Shown here: positions 48,191 through 60,349 of the stretch, piece after piece | Layout: each line of letters starts with the position of its first letter | Numbering within the stretch: the first letter of the stretch is position 1 | Origin: Microvelia longipes | Taxonomy: Eukaryota > Arthropoda > Insecta > Hemiptera > Veliidae | Length of the DNA stretch: 64,000 bases | NCBI GenBank assembly: GCA_018340805.1 | Contig: JACMZG010001870.1 | Coordinates: 17,927,780-17,991,779, forward strand | Direction: 5' to 3' | Program-made: the position numbers and the translations under genes | The notes under the pieces: model-generated | Told to the model about the DNA's origin: nothing | Seen by the model: the letters and a program-made list of their open reading frames with translations, nothing else | Database searches by the model: none

Positions 48191-49346
48191 AATTTTTTAA
48201 AATTAATTAATGTTATTGTTAAGTAAAATTTTCATGAGGCATTTTATTTATAAATATAATAGTGTATAAATAAAATAAGCATAGAAACTTTTAACCATGC
48301 CTGAGAGAGTATTAATTTTTATTTAAATTTAGTGTTTATTTATCAATCAATTTGTCGCACTTAAAGAGGGGCTTTATACTCAAAACTAAATAGACATTGT
48401 GGTCTTTTTTAAATTGCATAAATAGGTGAGTCAAGGTTATGGGAGACAAAGTTAACTTTCCTACATTAATTTTATTTTCTTTAACTCTGTTAATCTTTCA
48501 AAGGAAAGGGAACTGTGGTAAAAAGGAAGCGGGTTTAGAAGGATTTAGAGGATATTGTCTTAGAATTTAGAAAAGAGTCCGTGGAGAAATAAAATAAAAA
48601 TAGTGTGGAGTGAAATAAGAGATAGAGAGGAACGACAGAGGAAGGATAGACTAGGGAAAAGAGGCCTCAAATTTCACTGCTTTCCATTACCACCAGTTAA
48701 CCTAAGTACCTACTGTAAGGTTGAAAACCGAAAGATTCCCAGTAATTAATTGCTTTTTACTTTCCTTTGCCAAATAAGTTTTAAACCCTTTTGGGAAATC
48801 AGTGTTAGTAATTTTAACTTTTTCTCCTTTATTTTAACTCTCTTTCCTCTGAATATTAGTAAGAAAACTAAGACTGTTTTTCATTTTTAGGATCGTTTCT
48901 TGAATTCCTTTGGCTCCAGAAAAGTTTGAACTTTTTACTTAAGATAATTTGAAACAGAGATAAATGGTTAAGTTAAAACAGAATAGAACAAACGCGATTT
49001 TTAATAAACTGGGTTTTGTTATTAGACCATCTAAAGCTTTTTTTGTATTAAGGGTAATATTAAAAAAGTCAAGTCTTAAGTACACGCTAAATTTTAACGC
49101 TCAACTTTAGTTTAATGTAAAATGTTTTTTAACAATGAGATAATGACTTATTTGTAACTTAGGAAATGCTTCCATTACGTATCGATTTACATTCTTCTTT
49201 ATTAACATTCTTCCTTATTCAGTCGCAAATAGGCTTTCATCCGTTTGGAACAAATGCTTCCAAACGAGATAGAAGCTTGCTTTGAGCCCTTTTTTTCATA
49301 TCCTCTTTTTAGATACATACTTTTAAAGATACTTAGTCAAATATTT
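48191..49346. other. AT-rich intergenic DNA, no feature recognised
   Basis: A purine-rich patch with GGAAGGATAGAC lies near 48580-48670. No gene or repeat was identified. Confidence 0.45.
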
Positions 49347-49610
49347 TTTAATTTTCCTCATTTAAACTCATTTATAGAAAAATGATTGGGTTTGCGAAAA
49401 AGATCTGAAACCGAGATTTCACCTGAAATATCCGTTCTAGGTATTTTAAGACTTCTAAGTGTCTAAAATAATTTTGTCAAATTAAACAAATAAATTTGTC
49501 TGTTTGTATGAGTGCGTGTATATATGTCTCTGTTGTCATTGTAGCTCCCAGTTTTTGAAGTACTAAGTTGAATACTAAGTGAATTTTCATTAAAGTTCAA
49601 AATTAGTGAA
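49347..49610 (+). repeat. Composite dispersed repeat (copy I), partial
   Basis: It has TTTTTTAATTTTCCTCATTT, GATCTGAAACCGAGATTTCA, TATTTTAAGACTTCTAAGTG, TGTCTGTTTGTATGAGTGCG and TCATTGTAGCTCCCAGTTTT. The body after this point is lost. Confidence 0.6.
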
Positions 49611-49672
49611 TAGTTATACCACTTACAGAGCCAGTATAGTTATATAGTAACAGAAGTTACTAGTTTATACAT

Positions 49673-49700
49673 AGTTTAACCAATAGAAATTGGTTAAACT
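49673..49700. repeat. Perfect hairpin, 12-bp stem
   Basis: AGTTTAACCAAT, AGAA loop, ATTGGTTAAACT. Confidence 0.7.
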
Positions 49701-49849
49701 AACTAATTGGCTATACAAATTAATTGTTCCATAATTAATTTGATATTCCTTATAAATAGTTTTTAAGAGGTTGGTTTTTGTAGTTTTAGAAACCAGTACA
49801 GTATTAATAACAACAATCCTCATCACAGTAATTAATTATTTAAAACCCA

Positions 49850-50021
49850 TTAATTAATTAAATAATGTCTACAATTATGTCTTAAAATTTAATAATGGGT
49901 TAAGTATACTGACAGTTTTAAGTAGTATACTAACAGTAAGGTAACTTATACTTAAGATGTAAGTATACTAACGGGTTAAGTTAATTATACTAACCCTTTA
50001 ACACATTATTTAATTAATTAA
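49850..50021. repeat. Fold-back region, 19-bp exact outer arms
   Basis: TTAATTAATTAAATAATGT at 49850-49868 faces its exact inverse at 50003-50021. In between, GGGTTAAGTATACT and AAGTATACTAACGGGTTAAG words recur in direct and inverted forms. Confidence 0.6.
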
Positions 50022-50625
50022 GTAATTAATTAATTATTGGTAAGGTTTAAGGTAATTTACATGTATTAAATAAATGTAAAATCTACATATAAGAGAACTA
50101 TATTTGCCTAATTAAACTATAATTAACTATATCTGCCTAAATTAAAAAAATTCAAGTTTTAAATATTTTTGTAAAATGGCTCGCCGTCAATTATAAATAT
50201 AAATAAATAAAAACGATAGTTGCCCTTAAAACACGTATAAATTGTTTAATAATAATTAATCTAAACAATTATTTTATAATATATCACAAATAAGATTCAT
50301 TTGTCATTAATACTTAGATTCTAGGAGGAAGTTGGCAGTCTATTTTATCGTGGACAGTAAAATTGTAATCATAGTAACACATATCACGCAGAATTGGGTT
50401 GAATTGAATTACACTATGTTATAAAAATTAAAAAAACTCAGCTTGAAAATTCATCGGATTCAATATATAGCTGATATTTATTAATACTTTATACTAGATC
50501 CCGCGTGCGCCTGCAGTTTAAGGTAGACTACGTATACAATACAGTTGTGTATTGCACATAGTCACAGCATCACGTAGTCCGGCTTTTAAATATTGCTTTA
50601 TTTCGCTATATTTTCTTAAAGCAAT

Positions 50626-51300
50626 AAGTGCCTTATTTAAAAGTACTATTTAATGAAATTGGTAATAAATTCTAGTGTTTAAGCGAAGGATAGTTAATTT
50701 TCGCTCTGTTTGGGAGCTATAGAATAAAATGTGAAAAAACGTATTTTTCGCAAATATTTGGGATTTTTCCGAGGGCCTTTAGTGCCTTATGTAAAAGGGC
50801 TATTTAATGTTATTGGCACCAAATTATTCAGTAGAGTCAATTGTTTAAGCCAAGTATGGTTAAAGTTCGGTCCGTTATCTAGTTTGGGAGTAATAAAGTA
50901 ATTTGTGCCAAAACACCATATAACATCTTGCATATTGCTTAATTTTCAGTTATTTTGGGGGTTTTTAAGGGCCATAAGTGCCTTATTACAAAGGGCTATT
51001 TAATGTAATTGGTATTAAATTGTTCAGTGGAGTCTAGTGTTTAAGCGGAGTATAACCAATGTTCCCTACGGTACCTATTTGGGAAAAATAGAGTAAAACG
51101 TGAAAAACGGGCTTTTTAATTTATTTTCGACTATCTCCAAAAGCTATAAGTGCCTTTTCTATTAGGACTATTTAATGCTATTGGTACCGAATTGTTTAAG
51201 AAGGTTTTATCTTTAAGCTGAATATAGATAATGTACGGTCTGTTGCTTATAAATTGGGAAAAAACTTAAAGAAGTGCTCTAAAAATGCTATTTTTGGCTC
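50626..51300. repeat. Diverged tandem repeat, four units of about 150-200 bp
   Basis: Units start at 50626, 50780, 50976 and 51148 with AGTGCCTTAT-type words, each followed by GGCTATTTAATG, then ATTGGTAYYAAATT, TTTAAGC and a GGTCYGTT-like word. Spacing varies (154, 196, 172 bp). The units are too diverged for recent satellite expansion. Confidence 0.75.
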
Positions 51301-51377
51301 TAATTCGCTATTTTCGCACTTCTTTACTACTCAAGCCTCTTTTTGAGGTCCAACGAATAAAAAAAAACTTTTTTAAT

Positions 51378-51520
51378 TGGCACACCAATGTATATGTATG
51401 CTAGAGAGTTGAAACTTAGTACATAAATCAATCTTTAGGTCTCGTTGAGCTATCCGGAAAACATTTTTCTTTATGACGCCCTTAACCGGCGTCATAACTT
51501 CGTCAAAAAGCAGACTCAAA
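51378..51520 (+). repeat. Composite dispersed repeat (copy J), internal fragment
   Basis: ATGCTAGAGAGTTGAAACTT, CATAAATCAATCTTTAGGTC and TTATGACGCCCTTAACCGGC match the internal block that follows the GT tract in longer copies. Both ends are missing. Confidence 0.55.
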
Positions 51521-51639
51521 ATTAAAATTAAATGTATATGTACAGAAAACATAAATGTCATATTCCTGCTAGGAGTAAATATGGTGATTAATAATACCTC
51601 AAGACTCGAGTATAATGCTCTTGCATAATAGTCTTAGAG

Positions 51640-52485
51640 AATTTTGATCTCTACTAAAAACTCTACTACTAAAAAGTTTTGGCAGGTATAGTTCCTCTAG
51701 CTTCGAACTACAGACCACGCATTTCGTAATTTCTTTCTTTATAAGAGGAGCCAAACTTTTCATTATACTATTCAAACAATGCATTTTTCATAAGTGGCTT
51801 TCTTCTCATCCTGAACCTTGTCGGCTTGGTCTGGGTCATTGGTTTCATATCGAATAGTGGGGTCTATAATATTGACAGTGCAGATGTTTAGGAGGAAAGC
51901 TATGATGACAGAGTATCTAGAAGAACTATCTGAATCAATAGCATAGACCTCGTCGTAACAAACATATTTATTTTCTTTAAGCTCTACTGATATCTTTTTT
52001 TTATGTTGTGGTGTGGCGTCTAGTCACAAGAAGCATTGTTTTATACATTTTCTAAGCACATGTGCTGGAGTTTCGTTTTCCCTGCCGCACTTGCGACAGA
52101 GGGTCCCAACATCTCCTGACTACTGGTAGCCAGGCACAGCTCTCAATGATGCATTGTTAATGTTCAACTTTATTGGGTTCGTCCATTTAAATTCCTTTAG
52201 TACTTCACGATCATAAATATATCTATTACCAACACCCTGCCACTTGCATTTCATCCACTCTTCGAAGATTTTCTCACTCATGCCCTGACGCAGTTTTTTG
52301 ACATTTATGTTTTCATGAGGTACACTTTCTAAGTTTAATCTCTTAAAACATTCTTTTCCTTCCTCGTCATAGTTGAAAACATTTTGGAATAGGGCGTCTG
52401 GTATCTGATTTAACTTTTGAGATATACTAAGGTGTTGTAAAGGAGCTTCCCAGCTGCATAACTTTAACTTGATGCATAACTGCAT
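51640..52485 (-). pseudogene. Decayed R2-like non-LTR retrotransposon, C-terminal part
   Basis: One frame runs from 52485 to 51771 with two in-frame stops (52120-52122 and 52024-52026). In order it encodes the region before the knuckle (ending NNASLRAVPGYQ); CRKCGRENETPAHVLRKC, a CX2C-X8-H-X4-C knuckle; and a block with EVYAIDSDSSSRYSVIIA, IIDPTIRYE and QADKVQDEKKATYEKC. This order is that of the C-terminal restriction-like endonuclease region of R2-type elements. Where relatives usually read ADIIA or PDIIA, this copy has SVIIA, so the expected catalytic Asp is lost. A frameshift then leads to a WSVV-like remnant down to about 51640. No reverse transcriptase domain remains upstream. Confidence 0.75.
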
Positions 52486-54519
52486 AACTTAACTTTTAAC
52501 GTGATTTAGTTATTCGGGTCCCTAAACTTATATTAGTAAAACTTTAGATTTAAATTTATTTTCACGGCATTCTTTCTTCTTGGAATTTTAACTATTAGTA
52601 ATATAATCTAAAATGATTACAATTACCGGTATAATATATGTATTATTAGTGATTTTAAAGTTTAAAAAAATGAATTTGTAGATAGTTTTATTTTTCACTA
52701 ACTCTTAAAATACACGATTATTATCATGACTTCAGCAAAACTTTTCGTAGACTTGTATAATTATAGCCAACAATTAAAACCCAATAAAACAATTGTTTTT
52801 TATTGAGTTTAAATGGACACATGAAAATACAAATATTCTAGGAATTAAAGTTATATAAAAATTATTGTCTCTATTCTGTGAGGCATTCGTAGAAATTTCT
52901 GTTTCTCTGTTTAAAATATCACGTGCACTAAGCAAATACACATGCTTCGTTCTTTGTTATTCAAGTATATGTTTCGATAATAAAATAGTTATATTAAAAA
53001 TATCCTTTTCTGATAGTTTAATTCTAAAATAAAAACGTTAAAAGTTCAAAATTTAAATCATAATTTAATATGAATTTATATGAAGTGTTATTTGAAAAGG
53101 GTTTAGTTTGATTAATTCGTAGTAATAAACGAAAAATCGTTAGAGAAAAAAGTTTAGTTGAATAAAAAAATATCGACGCATTAGGATGACAGCAAGTTTC
53201 AAGAAAATAGCTTTGTTATTCTTCTTAAACAAGTTTATCAAACAAAGTTTTATGAAGTTGGCAAGCTGCCTTACAAGTTTTCACAATTTTTCACAAAACA
53301 ATTCAAAATATTTGTTCAACTATTATTTTAAAATATGTTTCTAAAAGCTAACTGTAGACTTAAATTTACTTTGTTGTCTATACTCTCTAACTTGCTTAGA
53401 AGTGTATTCCTATATTCACTCTATACCTACCCTAAAACGAGTGTGAAAATTCACTCTATAATACCTTTGAATTTGAAGTCAAATCAAGACGGTTTAAAAT
53501 TTGTTAAATCTCTATAAGTAGTTACGAAAAAGAAGATGATATTAAAATAGAATGAAAACATTCTCTCCGTTGTCACCTATTGATTGTGTAATTTATTTGC
53601 TGTAATTTTATTATTTATACCTTTTATAGGTCCTTTTTTGTTCTCTTTTCTTCTTATTTCTTTCATAAATTTTTATTGCTTTGTTTGGTTAGTTGAAGTT
53701 TGCACTTTTAACTGACAATGACTTCTTGTTAACTTATAAGCTCTCTGCATTATTGCAAATAAACAAATACTAATATGGAGAGGCTTTTTTTACTATTTCG
53801 TTCTGCAATGGTAAAATCTAATATATCTCTGAATATTGCATCGATAAGTTTGGTTGCATGGTCCTTTTTGAAGGTTGCAGTACCTCGATATTTATTTAAT
53901 AAAGAGACTTCAATCTTAAATTTTATTATGAACTTTAAACTTTTCTTATTTTGAAACTTAAAAAATAAGTTGAGGCAATGCTTATTAATTAAATTTTTGT
54001 TCTTAAAATAGAAGTTTTTCTTCATTAAACTATTTAGTCTATTTCTTGTGCTATAGAATAGAACATTCAAGCAAAGGTTTAGCTTTGTTTATTAGCGTGG
54101 TCCTATAAACATGTCTACATTGTGTTTTATCAAACCTTATATTTATTGTTTTTAATTTTTCTAACAAGATTGGAAATCCTTTTTATAAAATTTAGTAGAT
54201 CCTTTCCTTGCTCCGGTAATTTAATTTCCCTCGACCTGACCCAGTGCTTGGAAAATAAATCCAATTTGAAGATAATAAATTAATTCAATCTCAGAGCAAT
54301 TAGAAGATAAAACAAGATTGAAGCTGGCTAGATTTATCTTAGTTTTACTATGTAATTTATGTCCGTATAGATGAAATTCTCGCTCTTATTTAGTAAGTCA
54401 TTTTACATGCAGGGTCCCTCTAGTCTGGAAGTCTCGAATATTGTTGTGTAGAATAATTATGTCAATTTCTGTCTCCTTGTTTAAAATTTGGTATTAGTAT
54501 AATTTATCAGTATATATAC
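52486..54519. other. AT-rich intergenic DNA, no supported gene
   Basis: A minus frame at 54070-53750 (106 codons, Lys/Phe/Asn-rich) has no recognised domain. Its second half (RGTATFKKDHATKLIDAIF) looks less biased than its first. I leave it uncalled. Confidence 0.4.
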
Positions 54520-54524
54520 TGACA

Positions 54525-54700
54525 TATGACTCCACAGACGTCTGGAGTTCTGGTCCCTGGTTACGCTGTCAGTTTTTAGAAATTATTGCTTGAATTAACC
54601 ATCGCCTCTTCAGAATACATTTCTGAGTGTAACGTTTGCCTCTACCAACTGAGGTGGTTCCCACAGGATTAACAACGGGTATTATTATTTTATTATTGTT
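54525..54700 (+). repeat. Diverged SINE-like copy
   Basis: GTTCTGGTCCCTGGTTACGC stands where a tRNA-like B box would be. The 3' part CAACTGAGGTGGTTCCCACA and the tail GGGTATTATTATTTTATTAT parallel GAGGTGGTTCGCGCAGG and the ATT-rich tail of the SINE at 18.7 kb. It is heavily mutated. Confidence 0.4.
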
Positions 54701-57064
54701 TCTTACCAAATAACAATCGGACTGTATTAGATTGATTTGGGCTAAAATCCTAATTATTTACTGATTTTAAACATTTATTTTACAACATTTTTTTAGAAAT
54801 TGCATGGAATGAACTAGTGAATTCATGATTAAAATCCGTTATTACTTTTTTATAAACAAAGTATGGCTTGACATATAAATAATTTATTAACATAGAAAAA
54901 AACAAAATATTTTTTTTCAATCCTCAAATGCTATGGCAGTTGCTTCCTAGGTTTTATTTTTTAAGTATGAGAATATAGACAAATAATTATTTTTTAAATC
55001 ATATTATATATAGAAATTATTTAAATTTAAAGAGACCACTTTTATGTTATACTATAATGTATTGGGACACAGATAGGCTTTAAAAAAAGTTAAAAAATTA
55101 GGTTTATCATTAAACTTAGCAAAAATCTTAAAACAATTAAAATATAAATATGCTAACATTTTACAGCTGGTAGCATTTTCTTTTGCTCTGATTATTTTGT
55201 CGTTATTATTTTCCCTTATTTCTTTTCAGTTAGTTTTTCCCCACAAGAGGCTCATTCTTTTCTTGCTTTTCAATTTCTATTCAACTAACAATCTTCTGGG
55301 GCTTTAATTAAAAATAAAATTAAAAGAATGGAGAAAAAAATAAACAAAAAAAGGGTCCGAAAATTAAAACTTTTTTTTCAACTGTTTCCTAAATTTACTT
55401 TTAATTTTGCACTGTGTAAGGAAAATGCCGTAATAAAAGTTTCTTAAGAAATCGTTTAATAAATTTTAGAGAGTTCTTTTCAATATTATTATTTCGTCAG
55501 TTTAGTTGAAAGAGCTTAAACCAAAGGGATAAGATTCGGAAATAAACTAAATTGATTTTCACTTATTCTTCTTCGTTTTTTAATTTATTTTAAGAAGAGT
55601 TATGATTCTAAACCTTAAGATATGCTCTGTAAATAAATACTGGATCTCGCTGTTGAACTCGAAAATATTTTGAGATTATATTGTTTAGAGTAGACTAAAC
55701 ACGCAGCTAAAGAATATGAAGTCAGTAAAATAAATATAAAATACAAGAGATATAAGATTCAATAAAAATAAGAGCGATTTTTTGGAGGGTGTTCAGTACA
55801 TTAAAATTTAAAACTTACTCACTCTCTTGCTTTAATTTATAACACATTTTTCATCGATTTTCGCCTTACATTTCCTTTTTTCCTTGACTTAACGCTGACA
55901 TAAGATGGGCTGCATAAGCATACATAAAATAAGCATTCTACTATATTTAAGGCGCACTAGTTATCCGAATGGTTCAAACATCTATCTTGATAAATATTTC
56001 TTTTTTCCTTTTAATTATCAAAGGCAAAATTCTTTCGTCTCTTGTAATTTTCCATGTGTAATAATCAAATAAATCATTTGCTTGAACTTTTTCCAGATAT
56101 GCTTGAGCGCTCATTTGTTTTTCAGAAAGAAAATAGGCAAAGTAAATAGAACTGCGTAATTGCCTTTAGGTAATATTAAAAGGTAGACTGCAATAAGTGA
56201 ATAAAGTCGAATCTGTCAGTCACCTTAAAACCGTATAACAGTGTGATTTTGGTCATTATAATAAACTGTTAAATTTATTTTTTGGCATCGTTCAATTCTT
56301 ATATTACTGTCTTTTATATCTCTGCATAGCTTTCTATTAAGAACTTATTTATTTTCTCTATTTTACGTTTCTTTTAATATTCCTTTTTATTACCCTGTTT
56401 TTCAACAAAGTTTATTGTTTCATTTTTTCTCTCTTTTAATTTTAATATACATCATCTTGTTTTCTACGCTACATTTTATATGATGTTATTTAGTCCTACT
56501 CTTATTTCGATGGTAATAAATTATATTTAATCAGTTTTGACGTAATTTCTATACGAAACAATACTTAAAAACTATATGGTGAGGGCTAAATTAGGTAGAG
56601 TCTCAAGGGATGGAAACAATTATGTGAGATATCTCTTTCATGTAGAGGAGATCTTTTTATATTCAGTGAGTTAATTCCCATGTTTGCTATTTTATATTTT
56701 TAACAATTTTAACTTAGTATGTCTTCTGAATCCAAACCTTTTTATTTATTATTTATTATATTTTCTCATCTTAAGTTTTTATCACTTACGATCATACTTA
56801 ATTTTTTTCATTAGAAAAATATTTTTACTTAACATGTTATATGATTTAACTTAATATAAAACACATCTATTCATTATAAAATTACTGTTTTAATGGTAAA
56901 ACATTTTTGTCAGCTTTAAAATACGGTATGACGGTATTTAAAATACCGTCTAAATGTGTTATGATATTTACACACGTTTTTAAAACAGTATTTGAGCAAG
57001 TTACGTAACAACTAATAGCTAGATTTTTTTTTAAAGTCGATCTCATTCGTGGATTTAGCACAAA
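54701..57064. other. AT-rich intergenic DNA, no supported gene
   Basis: It holds a 10-bp hairpin with a one-base loop at 56930-56950 (GACGGTATTT, A, AAATACCGTC), and at 56064-56093 one copy of a 30-nt exact duplication whose partner lies at 57436-57465. Confidence 0.5.
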
Positions 57065-57235
57065 TATATTAACATTGAGTCAACAAAGTTTAACATTGAG
57101 TTAAAAAAAGTATATAGTATACTTTATACTAATATTGAGTTAAAAAAGTATATAGTATACTTTATACTAACATTGAGTTAACATTGATTAACATTGAGTT
57201 GAAAAATTCTATAGTATACTAACGTTACGTTAAAA
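57065..57235. repeat. Tandem repeat with palindromic core
   Basis: Units of AACATTGAGTTAAAAAAGTA followed by TATAGTATACTTTATACT repeat with a period near 47 bp, and shorter AACATTGAGTT units lie around them. AAAGTATATAGTATACTTT is nearly palindromic. Confidence 0.75.
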
Positions 57236-57278
57236 AAGGCTATAAATAAATACATGACCCTTTAAGGGCCTTGCAGCC

Positions 57279-57311
57279 CCTAAGGCGATTCCCTACGGGA
57301 TTCGCCTTAGG
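57279..57311. repeat. Hairpin, 10 + 4 bp stem
   Basis: CCTAAGGCGA and TCGCCTTAGG pair, then one T-T mismatch, then TCCC with GGGA around TAC. Confidence 0.7.
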
Positions 57312-57387
57312 TACGTTTTATCTACTATGCTCTAAGTATTAACAATAGTTAGCAAAATATGTATACTATACAAAAACTATTCATGTA

Positions 57388-57432
57388 AACTGAGAGCATA
57401 GCCTGGGCTTCAAAATTTGGACCTCCGGTGCC
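57388..57432 (-). repeat. SINE-head fragment
   Basis: GAGAGCATAGCCTGGGCTTC and TTTGGACCTCCGGTGCCG are the inverse of the T-arm and anticodon-arm part of the SINE at 18.77-18.81 kb. The fragment stops abruptly at 57435, where a 30-nt duplication begins. Confidence 0.6.
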
Positions 57433-57490
57433 GTTATCAAATAAATCATTTGCTTGAACTTTTTCAAGCAGTTATATACTGGTTCTTCCT

Positions 57491-57518
57491 TTGTCTGCCT
57501 CTCCTTGGAGGCAGACAA
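57491..57518. repeat. Perfect hairpin, 11-bp stem
   Basis: TTGTCTGCCTC, TCCTTG loop, GAGGCAGACAA. Confidence 0.7.
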
Positions 57519-58386
57519 TAAAAAGTTAACAATTATAGTAAACAAATGTCTTGCCTTTATTTTTAAGTTAAAAAAGAAGTTAAAAGAATTTCAGCATCGT
57601 CACTAGCTGAAAACAAAACCCTATAAAGCAACATAACTACACAATTTGAATGAGAGTATTATTTGATAAAACACACTCTATTTCATCACAATAGTGAATA
57701 AAATAAAGCTACTTCTTTCTCTTTTCAATCAAAGAAAATTATAAAAAAAGTTCTCTCCAAGACAGACACAGATTCGCGTTTAAGTCGACAAAGCCCGTAA
57801 ATTTGATTTAAACACTCGTTATATTTGCCTTTTTGAAGTGAACTTTTTAATGCTTTAACTTCTACTTAAGGGTCCATACTCTATTGCATATTCATGTGTA
57901 TTTGTAGCAAAACTTTCAAGGGTATATTGAAGAAATTTGACTATTACAGTATATTTGCCTTCCATTTGAATACATTAAAATGTAGCCATAAAATTGCACA
58001 AATATTTCAAGAGTATTTTTTGATCTCTTTGGAGTATTATCTTTTGTGTTTTACTAAAAAACTTTTAAGTTATGCTAAAACAACCTGTGGTTTGAATAAA
58101 TTAAGTCTTTTAAAATTCCTTTTAACTATCACTTTCTAATAAAGGTGCATAGAGAGTCCCGTGATTAAATTTACTGGTTCTTTCAACGTAAAAAGGGTTT
58201 GAGGATAAAATAACGCTGGCTTATGAACTGTCAGCCTTTTGACTACTTCTTTGTAGTCTAAAATACTGTTTAAAATATCATTAATAAATAATTATCTAAC
58301 TTCAAAGAAGTTTGTAGCCTCTAATAGCATTATAACGTACTTTAAGAAGCTGTTCTAGTTAATAAATAATTTTATTTACTTATTTA
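57519..58386. other. AT-rich intergenic DNA, no feature recognised
   Basis: The plus frame at 57894-58139 has no recognised motif. Confidence 0.45.
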
Positions 58387-58570
58387 TTACTTTTTCTCAC
58401 TTACTACGGTAGCTATATAGGAAAAGTGTTCTGTTTACCATAAAAGACGAAAACCGAGTTTTAACATAATTATCTGTTTTAGCCATTTTAATCATGTTCT
58501 GGGTGTTCATTGTTGTGTTGTTTGTGTGCCTGTGTCTCCCGCCTGTGTTGACACTTGAGAGTCGCAACAT
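58387..58570 (+). repeat. Composite dispersed repeat (copy K), partial
   Basis: TATTACTTTTTCTCACTTAC, CGGTAGCTATATAGGAAAAG, AAAACCGAGTTTTAACATAA and a TGTTGTTTGTGTGCCTGTG tract mark the first part of the family. The rest is missing. Confidence 0.6.
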
Positions 58571-58719
58571 GGCGCAGAAATAAGACGTTACATATCGTTG
58601 TGTTTGCCCGGAAGATAAGTTTCTAAACTTCAAAATAATTTTTTAAACTTATTTTGCTGTCATCTAAAATTATATGATAAAGCAAGATTTTAGAAATTTA
58701 TAAGGTGTTTAAATTCGAT

Positions 58720-58880
58720 ACCATCGAACCGAATCCATTCGGAGGTTGTAACCTGACTTTTTTTATGAATGACAGTGTGACGTCATTGCAGGAATCAGTA
58801 TAGGCGGTTAACATTGAAAATTTATTCCTGCAATGACGCCAATTTCGGACGTAGCATGAAAAAATTGATTTCATTCAAAA
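58720..58880. mobile_element. Second small fold-back element of the TGACGTCA type
   Basis: GTGACGTCATTGCAGGAAT faces ATTCCTGCAATGACGCC across about 32 nt, and GTATAGGCGGTTAACATTGA lies between them. It shares this core and the flanking CGGAGGTTGTAACCTGA-like words with the element at 20.65 kb. Confidence 0.65.
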
Positions 58881-60140
58881 CCCCTTCTATTAAATAACCT
58901 TATAAATCAGCTTAGTGAAAATTTTTTTTTCTTTGGTCAATGAGTCATCACCAAAAAAATTAAATAAAAAAAGGCCTCTTGTTTGGCTAATGCATAGGAC
59001 ATTATCTTCCTCATCTTTCAGGATGTGGGGTAGAAGAATTAAAATTAATAAAAATATTTCTACTGATTATGATGCTGCCATTTTAAAGACTTTCTCGACT
59101 ATAAAATCGTAGTTTTTTTTTATTACATGATTGCATTGCTGTTTACTGTAGTAGCTTTCGAAGCATTGTATAATCATGGAATTCTAATATTGAGCGAAGC
59201 GTGTCAAAAGTTTTGAGAAAAGGTTCTGAGGTTCGATTTTTTTTATTTTGAAGATGCAGTCCAATCAATTAATATCTTACAGCCTATTGACACATCATAT
59301 TATACCCTCTTTCTCTAAACTTTCTCTAACTTGCACTCATTATATTTTTTATAACAATATGTCGTTACGTCTCGAATACAAAGCGATGTAGGTCAAAAAT
59401 TCCAAGACTAAAAAAGTTTGCTTTCTTGGACACTACAACTTTTATTTGTAACTTTTTTTCAGATTTTTTAAATAAAATAAAATAAAAATAAAGTGAGTCA
59501 GTATATTGTCCTGCCTTGGAATAAATCACCAGACTTTGTTGTTGTTTTCTTACTCTACTTTAAGAGGCTGTAAATCCTATGACCAAATGATTCATAAATC
59601 TAATGACATAGAAAAATCAATCCTAGGCTTCAGAACTATATTGAAAACCAGTTTTTTAACGTCATTAATCTGGTTTGCTGGTTATAGTAGTAATATTTGT
59701 TACAGATTTTTTTATTTTAACTTACTTATAGTACGAAGGTAACGACTTCGTTGGTTAAGTTTTGAAAAATTCAGGATTTGAATAAGGCGCCATTGCTTTC
59801 GTCACTTTTTTTAGAGGTTACGTCATTTTTTTCCTGTTGCCAGACGCGTTGTTTTTTTGCTCTCGTGGCAGAAGTTTCTATGTTTTAGGATTTTATAGGA
59901 GTTTCAATCCATTTTTGGATTTTCTAGTTGTTTTGTGAGTGGTGTTAATTTAAGTCCTAATTCTTATACTTCTGTTTACATTGTGCTATATTTTGGAGTA
60001 TTTTCTTTATTTCTCAATTGAGGTAAGCCGTGCTCTTCTTTAAGAGTCTTCTTTCTTTTCTTTACACTGTTCTATTTTAATAGTTTATTATTAGTTCTTT
60101 TGGATTTCTTATACGTTATTTTTTCTATGTACTTAGTTTC
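58881..60140. other. AT-rich intergenic DNA, no supported gene
   Basis: Frames at 58915-59112 and 59506-59742 (+) have no recognised motif. Confidence 0.45.
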
Positions 60141-60177
60141 CCGATATTTGTTGTAGTTTCTGAGTCTCTCTGGTCCC

Positions 60178-60345
60178 ATTGGATGTCGGACGTCAGACGG
60201 ACAAGAAGCGTTTTCCAAGAGTGATACTAGAGGCTTTCTAAGAGCTTTCAAGACCTATTTGAACTTCCTGCTCTCTTTAGGCGTTTGGTTCGGAAGCAGG
60301 GAAGCTTTTATAATCAGTATGAGGTTCGCAACAACTTGAGGCGAA
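60178..60345 (+). other. Short coding-like island, unidentified
   Basis: Less AT-biased sequence reads VGRQTDKKRFPRVILEAF in one frame. It then reads LFELPALFRRLVRKQGSFYN and EVRNNLRRTW in another, to a stop at about 60350. The basic, arginine-rich composition differs from background frames. It could be a frameshifted fragment of a retroelement or an orphan exon; no family was recognised. Confidence 0.2.
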
Positions 60346-60349
60346 CTTG

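Noticed and set aside
53750..54070. 106-codon minus-strand frame
   Set aside because: The residue composition follows AT bias and no domain, repeat or neighbour supports it.
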